Shown here one piece after another: positions 9,615 through 20,975 of a stretch of DNA of 64,000 bases. The notes beneath the pieces were generated by a model. That model made no database searches, was not told the origin of the DNA, and saw only the letters and a list, made by a program, of their open reading frames with translations. Made by a program: the position numbers and the translations under genes. The stretch is from Distichodus sexfasciatus. Taxonomy: Eukaryota; Chordata; Actinopteri; Characiformes; Distichodontidae. Where the stretch lies: contig JAVGVS010000162.1 of NCBI GenBank assembly GCA_032718565.1, positions 62,001 through 126,000 of the forward strand, given 5' to 3'. The first letter of the stretch is position 1, and the number at the start of each line of letters is the position of its first letter.

Positions 9615-10809
9615 CTTCTATCGTTCTCTACTTACTTTTTCTCTTTGTCTCTCCATATATGAGCTTCTATTTGCTTGCTGTCAGTCTGTACTCTTCCGCG
9701 TTTAATACACACTGCGCAGTATTGCACTCCACCGTCACTCGCCACTTGTGTGTTTCTGTTCACATGGAGTAGCTTATTAGTGTGGGGCTCGGAGCCGATA
9801 TTGCGTTGCAGGGACTCGCAGGGAATGAAACAAGCCGAATCTCTGCAACTTTAATGAGTTCACATTCCTCCCTGTGCTGCTGCCTTTGAGTTGCTTTATT
9901 GATATTAATAATAACCGGGCAAACTGGGCTGCTGCCGCGTCATATTTCTACCTTATAATTCCAGCTCCGGCAGTCTTGACCCTCCTTTTTTTTTCTTTTT
10001 TTAGTCCTCAGGGAAGCCTGAAAAACAAGTAAAGTGTCTGATCTGGGTGCTTGGAGCCCGATTTGTGACATGCTTACACAAATTAAAGTGCGTCTGCATC
10101 TTCTGAGCGGTACTAATTGTGTCCCTTGACAAAAAAACGGGGTCCTACGGAGAACAGCGCGTACAGGAAAACCCACGCTAACACACACATACACACACAC
10201 CCGCTTTATGCAAACTGTTTGCCTTTCCTCAAATGTAGAAATAGACATAGAGCTAATGTGCATTTCCATGGTTACCCGCTGTTGGCAAGGTTCCTCAAGC
10301 CCTGGATGGTAACCTTGTTGGGTGCACACACACACACACACACAAACATACACACACACACACACCGTCTCCTCCCTCTGCTCATCTGGAGGAGTAGCAG
10401 AAGCTAATGGCTCACCGCTCATAATAATGGTTTGGATAAAGGCATTTTCCCAACAGCACAGATAGCACGGGGGCTTAGGATCAGAGCTGAGATTTAAAAA
10501 TTGATTTGATATTTTTATTTTAAGAATGTAATATTGATTCACAAAATTCTGAAATTGAATCTGTCATTTCACAAGTGTGGAAGCGCAAGGAATATACACA
10601 CCTGCAGATGTCCCTCCAACTTCTTAAGCAAGTTTTTTTAAGGAAGTTGTTTTGTTTATGTTGTGTGAATATTACACACAAACTTTCTGTTATATATTCA
10701 GCGACCGGATGGCAGATGTTCACACTTAGCACCGCTAACATCTACTATTGCCTTTGATGCAAAAGGTGAGTAAAATGTGTGGAATCAGAACTGGAAGTGA
10801 AAGGGTCTA
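9441..10809. other. Intron sequence with (TC)n and (CA)n tracts
   Basis: No gene or recognised transposon. (TC)n lies near 9586-9612 and (CA)n runs at about 10183-10202 and 10321-10366. The 200-codon open frame on the minus strand here spans these runs and looks like chance. Confidence 0.5.
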
Positions 10810-11450
10810 AATATACTCGATGTATCTCGGCTTGTTCCACGTGCGATGTAGTAAATGCCTATATCGTGAATATCGAGTACAAATCCTCACGTTCATGTTG
10901 AACAGACAGCATGTACGTCACTTTGGAGTTTCGCTTCTCTGCCCATCCAGAAAACTCTCTTACCTCATGATGGTTTTGTTCAGGAAGCGAAGGAAAGTGA
11001 GCATTCAGAAAGAAACGTGACATTAATTGGAAATGGAAGCGAACGACTTGGTTCCAAAGAAAAACGGCACCGCTTCTGTTATTTTTGTGCACAACGCGTA
11101 TAAATGACCTCCTTCGCTATGTGAACGAGCTGCGTGTGGGCGCTCATCACTCACATAAACGCTCCAGTTCAGTCAGATCTTCCCCTTTATTACAGACAAA
11201 ACCCGTATTTTAGCTGATGAATAACAACAACTAGCGTTGTTCTCACGATACAGCTATTTACTTGATATTATTCTGGACGCACGTCCTTCGCGTTATTGTG
11301 ACGCGGCTCCCAGTCGCGGCGCAGGGGATTGTGGGAAATGTAGTTCTCTCCCAGAAAGAGAGAATATATAGATATACAGTATATGTTGTGTATCGCAATA
11401 TAGCTTAACAATGTCGCGATATTATTTTTAGGCCATATCACCCAGCCCTA
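10810..11450 (-). mobile_element. hAT-like non-autonomous relic (GGGCTGGGTGATATGG end)
   Basis: Read on the minus strand it begins CTAGGGCTGGGTGATATGGC, then TATCGCGACATTG and ACTACATTTCCCACAATCCC. Its far end carries GAGAGTTTTCTGGATGGGCA and CAAGCCGAGATACATCGAGT. The far end recurs at 28105-28230. No transposase frame survives. The left border is approximate. Confidence 0.5.
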
Positions 11451-13498
11451 GTCTGAATGAGAACTGGGACATGCTGGAGGTGATTATGACGTTAACACTT
11501 CCTTTAGATTTCTAGGTTTGTTGCTAACATTGCTTTCTTTGCGCTTGTGATTGTTTCAAACCTCTGCGATGAGGTGTGATGAATTCGTAAGCTGCAGTCA
11601 TAATTGGTAATCATTACTGGCTTAGTTTCAATATGCAACTCAAACCACTAAAAATCTCTGGTTTGTTGTATGTTGTAAGCAGCCTGACCAGTGTGTGTGA
11701 TTGTAGTGTGGCACGATTCGTTCTTCACCATTCTTTAACCACGTTCTACAGAGAAATCCCAGGATAGTCTCATTTCCAAAGGTAGAAGAACAGCGTGTAA
11801 TTGGTGCTTTGTGAAGCGGCTGGATGAAGGATGAAGACTGAATGGATGGAGGGGGTTGAAAGAGAGAAATGGAAACTACTGGAAGGCAATCAAACGACTA
11901 CAGAGTAATTGGCCACTGTGAAAGAAGGAGTGTGAGAACGGGATCAAGCTCAGGGCTGTCTGCAACCTCTGCCAAACTCCCTTTATATATACACACACAC
12001 ACACACACACTCAACGAAGAAACATTCGACTCCTAATTAGGGAACTAGTGGTAATGCTAATGCTAATGACTGCTTTCTATAAATAGCATTATGAAAGTAT
12101 ACATTAGCCATCATCAGTAGTGCAGCAGAGACTGAAGGAGGCTCGGCCTATTGTTGTTTTGTTTGCGGTTGGAAACAGCTGGCGAGGAGTTTGTGTTGTG
12201 TGTTGTGATGAGCGTGTGGGATCTAATCTTTTCAGACTGTCACGTCTCGGCTTCAACAAAAAGGAAACCCTCTCGTCGTTTGGCTACTGATAGCACTTTG
12301 AAGTGTGTGTGTCTATGTGGGTGTGTGTTTGTGTGTGCCTTTGTGAGAAGAGTGAGAACACTGTCCAGCTAACAGTATTTCGCCTGACGCAAAAGTTGTT
12401 GAAATGTTGAGGCGTCCTTTGAATAAAGTCAACCGTTTGGTTGAGTTATTGAGTTAAAAGTAAGCGCTCGAGGTCTATTTCACTGTCTCTCCGCCTCAAC
12501 CCCAGCCTCAAACTGCTTTGTAGACGGGGGGTTTTTAATCGGTATGTTTTATTTGCTAAATCTGTCGTTCGGGATTGTCGTCAGCTTCAGTGGCACTTGT
12601 TGCTGCCATTTGCATTAATGAAATTCTGAGGAATCTCCAAACCCAAGCTTTTCTTGCTTATCTTAGTAGTTTGTGTCAAAGTGAGGATTTGAAGTTTGGA
12701 CCACCAGACATCGAAAGCATGCTAAACTGCGTGCAGTTATTTATTTACCCTGTCAGCAGAGAATCTGTCAGTCCCTAATATAATGCTCCTGTTGTGTTTT
12801 CCTGTCAGGCTCCCCCAAGTCTCTTCTGCCCAATTAAAGTATTCAAACCGCTAATCGACAGCTGTAGCCTATCCCTCCTATGCAAATATTGTCCAAACAG
12901 TATCACATTGGTTTGCTTTTATAATTAGGAATCTATTTTTACAACAACAGCTGCAAAAGTCTCACATCAGTTACCTCGTCCTAATGAATGTAAATCGCTG
13001 GCTGAAAATGGGCCATACGGAAACACAAACAGAGCCTATACCTGTGCTTAAAAGGCTTGCTTTGCATGTTTTCTTAATGTACTTGTGTTGATTTCTGTTA
13101 AACCAGATGTTGGTTCTGAGACAAATCCAGCTTCAGGAAGATAAGGAGTTCCTTCCATGTTCACATCAGTTTCAGGGACACACCAAATAATGAATAGAGC
13201 CCAACACATTTACAACTGGATGTTTTCCCAGAAACATACAACCATATGACAATAAGGCAAATGAACACGCAGTTTTATAATAAACTTGATCTTAAACAGA
13301 TTCATGAATCCAAGTAAAACACAGTGCATACAAGTTTTAAATATAAAAGTCAGCGGTGGAGTTTAAACCTTCTCTTCGGTGAATAAACTATGCAAAGTCA
13401 ACGCTCAAAACATGACCCAACCATCTGTCGTCTCTCGTCCCACCCTCTGTTACTTTTGAATCAGGCCAAATCAGCCATTATTAATATTGCTAATAATT
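11451..13498. other. Repeat-poor intron sequence
   Basis: Apart from (CA)n near 11990-12010 and a TG-rich part near 12305-12345, nothing was recognised. A perfect octamer word ATGCAAAT occurs at about 12879-12886, close to a CAGCTG E-box at about 12859-12864. Confidence 0.4.
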
Positions 13499-13760
13499 TG
13501 GGGCAGTTGGTGGTGTAACGGTAAGGTGCTCGCCCACATGATCGCCCACATGGTCGCAGGTTCGAATCCAGGGCTGGTAAAGTTACCACTGAGGTACTCA
13601 TGAGCAAGGTACCATCCCCAAGCACTGCTCCCCGGGTGCTTGTTAGCTGCCCACTGCTCCTTCATGGATGGGTTAAATACAGAGGTCACATTTCGTTGTG
13701 GTGCACTGTGTCCTGTGCTGTGGTGTGTTCACAATGACAAATAATACCTTTCACTTTCAC
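13499..13760 (+). repeat. tRNA-derived SINE (family A)
   Basis: Forward copy with A-box-like TGGTGTAACGG and a perfect B box GGTTCGAATCC. The body GGTACTCATGAGCAAGGTAC and the tail TCACTTTCAC follow. It contains a short duplication in the head (ATGATCGCCCACATGGTCGC). Confidence 0.9.
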
Positions 13761-13801
13761 ATATATTTTTTCTGATTTTGTTTTGTATTAGCCAGTAACA
13801 T

Positions 13802-14055
13802 GGGGCGGTTGGTGGCGTAACGGTTGGCCGTTTGCCCCGTGATCAGAAGGTCGCAGGTTCGAATCCTGGAGCGGTTAAGTTACCATTGAGGTACTTATAA
13901 GCAAGGTATCGTCCCCAAGCACTGCTCCCCGGCCACTACCCATGTTAGCTGCCCACTGTTGCTTTACGGATGAGTTAAAAGCAGAGGTCACATTTTGTTG
14001 CGGTGTACCGTGTGCTGTGATGTCTTCACAATGACCAAAATCACTCACTTTCACT
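13802..14055 (+). repeat. tRNA-derived SINE (family A)
   Basis: Forward copy 41 bases after the previous one, with head TTGGTGGCGTAACGG, B box GGTTCGAATCC and tail TCACTCACTTTCACT. Point differences from its neighbour are spread throughout, so it is an independent insertion and not a recent tandem duplication. Confidence 0.9.
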
Positions 14056-14601
14056 AATACTGGTTGGCCTCGAATACTGAAACTAGCCAATGATACCTGG
14101 CAGTTAAAGGACGTTTAGCAAATTCACAATATTTTCTTCATTATTAACTACATTATAATTAGGCAACCCAACCCAGTTTGGTTATTTTTGACAGTCTTTA
14201 ATGGGAGTGATAGAAATTTCATTTGACTAGAGCAGATCTCCAGCAGGATTTTTTTTATTTTCTGGTCTCTGATTCCACATCCCTGCTGCCCCTCTCGAAC
14301 TGCAATTAATTAAAGTATCATTTCAACTCGTCATGGCCGAACTCCTCAGCTCTTTATGTCTGTCTCTGTGTCATTTCAGTTCTTATGTTTTAAGTCCTTA
14401 AGGCTGAAACCTTCATCATCATAATCTTCAAAATTTGATCGCAGGTTTTTATCATAGATCAAGATCATTTACGTGAGATTTTGACTAGGTTGTATGTTGT
14501 GCTGAAAGTTCGGTAAAGCTTTGATGTCAAGGTTTTATCTAGAAATGGTGTGTAATGTCATTGTAATACAGTAAGAATTCTTCTTTATATTATCTTTATA
14601 T

Positions 14602-14710
14602 TGGGGCAGTTGGTAGGGTAGAGCGTTTACCCTGTGATCGTAAGGTCGCCGGATCGAATTCTGGTACCCTTGAGGTACTCATGAGCAAGGTACTGTCCCC
14701 AAGCACTGAT
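14602..14710 (+). repeat. tRNA-derived SINE (family A), 3'-truncated
   Basis: The head GGGGCAGTTGGTAGGGTAGA and a degenerate B box (GGATCGAATTC) lead into GAGGTACTCATGAGCAAGGT. Similarity stops after CCCCAAGCACTGAT, so the 3' half is missing. Confidence 0.8.
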
Positions 14711-15800
14711 GTAAAGATGTAAGTGTTTAAGGATGTGTAATGATCCTCTGAAAAAAGAGAGAATATACATTTAATTATAAAATGGAAAACGGAAAACAGA
14801 TGAATAGAGATTCTAAAAGAGGTCAGCTCAGAAATAGCTCGGCTTGCATACATCTACCAAACATTCTAATGTTTCTGTTTCCTGACCTTAATGTAAGCAT
14901 TAAGATCAGCTTCTTTTCTGCCCATAAGAGCCTCATGGCAAGATACTTATATAACATTTCCGTGCATGCCATCTGTGCCCATTTCCCTTTTAGGAGCTGT
15001 TTATCCACTCTTGCTTTTAAACATCTTGTCATGTCTAAAGATTTCCAATGAACCTGTTTGTCTATTAAAAATAGTAGTATGAATATCATGTTCCTGCTGC
15101 AAAAAGCTCTGCTCCATAATAGCCAAATTTGCCGTAGATTATTGATATAGAAGATTAAAAAGACACTTTCATCTCAACATTCATCTGTTAGGGTTTAGAG
15201 CTACAGCGATGTTGTTCTGGAAGTGGTACTCCTGCTACGAGATTCTGTAAAGATGTGGCCAGCATCCTGGCTCTGTGTGCGTGCGTGTGTGTGTGTGTGT
15301 GCGCGCGCCAACATCGAATCGTTCCAGTCTCTGGCGTGAACTAATCCCTTTAGCTGTGTGAGGATGGTTGATCCCCTCGCCTCTGCCGGCCGGCTGACTC
15401 CCTCTGATCAGAGATCATGAAAACACGACACCCTGTAATCTCACTCATTTCATCGGCAGGCCCGAACCTGGACAGACCGGGCGCGAGGTTTCAACCTCAG
15501 ACTGCCGGGCGTGTGTTTCTCCTTAATGATCAAACAGTGTAATCCGGTGTTTAATTCCTACCAGACCATGTTTTTTTTCACTCATTTTGGCATTTCTTTT
15601 TGTTTTGCCTAAGTAATTAAGCCTTAAAGGATTCATAATTTCTGTGATTGTTTCTACTACAGCTTTTGTTTTAAGCTTAGGTTTACTTGTAGGAGAAACG
15701 TGTAATATGCACTTGTTGTATACAGTGATCTCTGATTGTTTAAAAATTACAAATAGATTCAAGATTCTTGACTTACATACATACTGTATATGAGCACAAT
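14711..15800. other. Unique-looking intron sequence
   Basis: No gene or transposon was recognised. A TG/GC run lies at about 15277-15307. Confidence 0.4.
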
Positions 15801-16683
15801 TAGGGGAGTGAGAACTGATAAGATTTTTATCAGTATCAATGCCATTGTCGATTGTGCCTATCAATCCATTTCCTTATCAAATCTCTTATCGATTCCTGAG
15901 TAGTTTTTTGAGTGCGAAAAAAGTAGTTCTTCACAGTCATCTGCACAAGACTGTGAACATTAACCCATTCATATACATATTCAGAGTTTTTATTATGCAG
16001 AGAAATTCCACAGCTTAGTACTATGAAGGAAAATAAGGTTAGTGCAGCGGTGCGTCTGGATATAGAATAAAATTGTTAGATAACAAATAATGCATTTTTC
16101 TGTATTTACTTGTTACTCTCTAACATGTTTTCTAATTAGTGGAAAATGAAGAAATACTGAAGTTTTTGCCAATTCTTTGCATTTGGGCTCATTTTGGCCT
16201 ATAACTCATTTTTGACTCATTTCTGGGGGAGAAATACATTTTTGCCACGAGGGCGTTCCATATGAGAGCCGTGACACTAAAGTGCTGTTGACGAGCGCCG
16301 GAAATAAATAAACAACAAGTAAACGGCTGTACTGGTTGTTTTTGTTATTTATCAGCTAAAATAAATGTTTAGTCTGTAATAAATGGAAAGATTTAACTGA
16401 ACTGAAACGTTTTAGTGAATGTCGGATTTGCCTGTGAGAGTCGTGCGCGCTAACAAACGCAACACCGTTTATGCGCAATGATTTCTCGTGGTTGAAGGTC
16501 AAGTCGCAGAGAGTGTGACCTAATGTACCGCGACACAAAGCTTAGGGAAAACAGGAAAACATTGTGCTAGGAAATGAGAGAATCGTTAAGAAGCATTGAT
16601 TATGTTGGAGGTGTACAATTCCGATGTACTTGAGCAATTGGAACCGGTTCTGAGATGGAACTGGTTTTCGATTCCCACCCCTA
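15801..16683. mobile_element. hAT-like non-autonomous element, 883 bp
   Basis: The left end is TAGGGGAGTGAGAACTGATA. The right end on the other strand is TTAGGGGTGGGAATCGAAAA, giving an imperfect terminal inverted repeat. Flanking 8-mers AGCACAAT and AGCACTAT agree at 6 of 8 positions, which may be a decayed hAT-type duplication. The inside carries the module also seen at 7.6 and 11.2 kb. No transposase is left. Confidence 0.55.
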
Positions 16684-19224
16684 AGCACTATATGTAGTAA
16701 AATGCACAAAACAAATCCTAGGAAATGGTACCTACCTTGATTCATTGTATTTAAAGCTGATTTCATTTAGTTGAAAACTATGCAACATTGAAAATAAAAG
16801 AAATTCATAAAAGCTGTACACACAGGTAGAATGCAGAATACAATGTTTTTTTCCCAAAAATGTTAAGTTTGTAATTAATTATTTAATAATTTTTAGCTGT
16901 CTACATATCTTGCATATCTTTTTTTTCCTTATATAAGCACCAAACACATCTATGGTTGACTTTTAAAGCACATAACAAAACTCAAACTTATGACATCCAC
17001 AAAAAAACTAAATATGATGACTGATTTCTTTCACATATGCAGGAGACACGGAATGTGTTGAGTAATCGTCGTCTGCAGGGTCAGGGTTAGTGACGGGTTT
17101 TCATTCTTTAGAATCTTTGAAAATTCTTTAATGTTCATCTCTGAATGGAGTTTTATAACACGCCTCTCCAAACAAACCCGGAAATGAGGTGAATAAAAAA
17201 GGCCGTCAGAGTCGCGTCTCCTGTCCCTCCTCTGTTGTCGGCCTCCCTGATCCTGTGGGCAAGAAGTCATAAGCTGCCGTCATTAATGCGTGTGCAGAAC
17301 ATGAACAGAGCACCTTTGATTTACTAACCTGACAGAGATGTCTACGGCAAGAACAGAAGGGACGAGAGGAGATGAATGTTATCTTTTTAACCTTCCACAT
17401 CAACGTTTGTAATGCAACACATTTGTCTACTCTGCTGTGGTGCCTGATCCAGGTTTACTGTCATGCGGCAGAAGTAAAACCCCTTATGCAGGTTTGTATA
17501 ATTCGTAATGGACGACGTGGGTGATTTGAGGGCTGTACAGGCGGAGGCTGCATGGAGTAAGTGCTGTGAACTGAGGGATCTGAGCACAGATGGCATTTGT
17601 GGAAATGTCTTGCCAAGCCCCAGGTTTGGTGGAATCTAGACAGACCCGAGATGACCTTGGGACAGACCGTGAGCCTCATAAAGACGAGTGTTAAGAGAGT
17701 GTTCAGGATGGGCTCGCTGCGCTTTGTGGAGGCTGTTGTTAACCGTGTGTGTGAGTGTGTTTGTCGTTCTTCCCGCTGCGTACTTGCCTGGGTGCTGCTG
17801 CTGTAGCTTTTGTCTTTCTGTCTTCTTGCACACTCTGTTGCCATGGCAACGTGACTCTGCATTCCTTCTCACCTGCTGTTTTTATCAATTCACACTCTAG
17901 GCTTTCTCTCTATCTCTCTGTTTATTTCTCACTGGCTCTCTGTCTGTGTCGCTCTCCCACTCTCTCTCTCTCTGTCGTTCTTTTTCTAGGTCTCTCTGCT
18001 GCTCTCTTGTTTGCTCTGTCGTTCTCTTTATCTGCCGGTGTTGCTCTCTCATGCTTTCTATTTTTTTGTGTCGTGTCTCTCTCGCTCTCACATTTTGCCC
18101 ATTTTAACAAATAGCTGCAGCAGAAAAGTCCAAGTCTGAGCTCGCCCCAACCCTAGAAGCACTTAGTCTGCATAACTTCTATTTTCCACTCCCAGGCCAC
18201 GTCCCATTAACATCTTCTCCCGTCTTCCGACACATTCAGTCATGTTTAAACTAGGATCACGGGGCATTAACTGTCCAAACGGGGGAAGAAGTAAAAATGA
18301 TTCTGAGTCTCTTTAAACAGTCCTAAGTGTTCCCATTCTAGTTTTTCAGCAGTTGTTAAAGCCGCACAGGAGCAGAGTCACTTTACCTCTCAGTGTCGGC
18401 GAACGACCTCGGAGTGCATGGGACAACGTCGTTAGCCATCTGTGCTGTCTTCACGTGGAGGATACTGCTGGTGAAATGGAAGATTGACTGCAGCTCACAC
18501 TGGAGCTGCTTTTAGTGGCCCGAGACTCTGCTGATTACACCTTTAATACACCATAATCCAGGGAATGGTAGCTAATGGATATATAAGTAAGAACTGGTGT
18601 GTATATAGAGTAGGGACTTGGTGGGCGTTGCACTCACATGCGCACATGTATTTTTAATGAGCATGCTCATATACATGCTTACTGGATTGAGCATGCACAC
18701 TCCAATACACATTCCAGCTCTTATGTCATCACATGTAAAATGCATCACACTCACACACACCCGATGCTTGCATATGGCTCAGTGGTGACAGATACACTGT
18801 TTGATGTATGACTCCGTAGCCCCTATGGCTTTTTTTTCCACAGGGTGGCTGTGTGTGTGTGTGTGTGTGCCCGGTACATGTAGTACTACCTGAGATCACT
18901 CAGACAGACAGCAACATCGAGAACCTAGCCCGGGGCGTGGACTGTGCTCACTAGGGATTATGGAAAGGGTTTTCCCCCTACACATATTTTCTAGCTTTAT
19001 TCGGCAAGCCATCAATCCTGCACATGAAGTGGCAGGAATGTGCATTATCTACACTTCATGTGGCAGGAACGTGCATTATGTAATGCTCCATGTCAACTTT
19101 TTAGTTAATCGTGACTATAGAACCTCAGTTGCCAGTTTCACATAGCATGTTAGTGTTTGTGTTACTGCCAATACGATTAGTACTAAAATCACAAACACTA
19201 TTACTTCTACTACAACATACATAC
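16684..19224. other. Intron sequence, no gene recognised
   Basis: Contains a long CT-rich part at about 17900-18090, which produces low-complexity open frames on both strands, and (TG)n near 18848-18869. Otherwise nothing was recognised. Confidence 0.4.
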
Positions 19225-20975
19225 TAAAGTGTAACAAAGCACTAGTGTTGCTGCTAGCACTACTAACAATACTAATACTAACAGTACTGCTTCTACAAAC
19301 ACTGCTACTACTGTTCCTACTAACATTACTCCTTCTACAAACACTGCTACTACTGTTCCTACTAACATTACTGCTTCAACAAACACTTCTACTACTGCTG
19401 TTAGTACTACCATTACTGCTTCTACGAACACTTCTACTACTGTTACTACTACCATTACTGCTTCTACAAACACTTCTACTGCTGTTACTGCTTCTAAAAC
19501 ACTTCTACTACTGTTACTACTAACATTACTGCTTCTACAAACACTGCTACTACTGTTACTACTAACATTACTGCTTTTACAAACTCTACTACTGCTGTTA
19601 CTACTAACTTTGCTGCTTCTACAAACTCTACTACTGCTGTTAGTACTAACTCTGCTGCTTCTACAAACACTTCTGCTACTGCTGTTGCTACTAACATTAC
19701 TGCTTCTACAAACACTGCTACTACTGTTCCTACTAACATTACTGCTTCAACAAACACTTCTACTAATGCGGTTACTACTACCATTACTGCTTCTACAAAC
19801 TCTACTACTGCTGTTACTACTAACATTACTGCTTCTACAAACACTGCTACTACTAATATTACTGCTTCTACAAACACTGCTACTGCTGTCACTACTAACA
19901 TTACTGCTTCAACAAACACTTCTACTACTGCTGTTACTACTAACGTTACTGCTTCTACAAACACTGCTACTACTAATATTACTGCTTCTACAAACACTGC
20001 TACTGCTGTCACTACTAACATTACTGCTTCAACAAACACTTCTACTAATGCGGTTACTACTAACGTTACTGCTTCTACAAACACTGCTACTACTAATATT
20101 ACTGCTTCTACAAACTCTACTACTGCTGTTACTACTAACATTACTGCTTCTACAAACACTGCTACTACTAATATTACTGCTTCTACAAACACTGCTACTG
20201 CTGTCACTACTAACATTACTGCTTCTACAAACACTACTTCTGCTGTTACTACTAACATTACTGCTTCTACAAACACTACTTCTGCTGTTACTACTAACAT
20301 TACTGCTTCTACAAACACTGCTACTGCTGTCACTACTAACATTACTGCTTCTACAAACACTTCTACTGCTGTTACTACTAACATTACTTCTTCTACAAAC
20401 ACTTTTACTACTGCTGTCACTACTAACATTACTGCTTCTACAAACAGTGGTACTACTGCTGTTACTACTAACATTACTGCTTCTACAAACACTTCTACTG
20501 CTGTCACTACTAACATTACTTCTTCTACAAACACTTCTACTGCTGTCACTACTAACATTACTTCTTCTACAAACACTTTTACTACTGCTGTTACTACTAA
20601 CATTACTGCTTCTACAAACACTACTTCTGCTGTTACTACTAACATTACTGCTTCTACACACTCTTCTGCTACTGCTGTTACTACTAACATTACTGCTTCT
20701 ACAAACACTACTTTTGCTGTTGCTACTAACATTACTGCTTCTACAAACACTACTTTTGCTGTTGCTACTAACATTACTGCTTCTACAAACACTGCTACTA
20801 CTGCTGTTAGCCTAACATTACTGCTTTCACACACACTTCTACTGCTGTTGTTACTACTAACATTACTGCTTCTACAACACTGCTACTACTAACATTACTG
20901 CTTCTACAAACACTGCTACTACTAACATTACTGCTTCTGTAAACACTGCTGCTGCTGTTACTACTAACATTCTAA
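19225..20975. repeat. Minisatellite array, about 1.75 kb, units in multiples of 3
   Basis: Tandem array built from GCTTCTACAAACACT, a variable number of ACT/GCT triplets and GTTACTACTAACATTACT. Unit lengths vary (33, 36, 39, 42 and 45 bases seen), but almost all are multiples of three, which points to origin from an (ACT)n-like triplet run. The multiple-of-three length keeps several frames open: about 400 codons on the plus strand (Leu-rich) and about 446 and 210 codons on the minus strand. Their products are pure repeats (FVEAVMLVVTAV; CRSSNVSS) with no start or splice context, so I do not call a gene. Confidence 0.93.

Noticed and set aside
10000..10540. 200-codon minus-strand open frame as a gene
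   Set aside because: It spans two CA/TG runs that translate to Val-Cys repeats. No domain is recognised, and it lies within the slc12a5 intron.
13802..13875. tRNA gene suggested by A-box and B-box-like words
   Set aside because: The same head occurs at nine places with a constant SINE body and tail. The folded tRNA shape is not kept, so it is a retroposon promoter.
19494..20834. Minus-strand open frame of about 446 codons, and overlapping frames of about 401 and 210 codons, as a repetitive protein gene
   Set aside because: All are direct readings of the minisatellite. Unit lengths divisible by three and a lack of stop words keep them open on both strands. There is no promoter, splice or conserved domain evidence.
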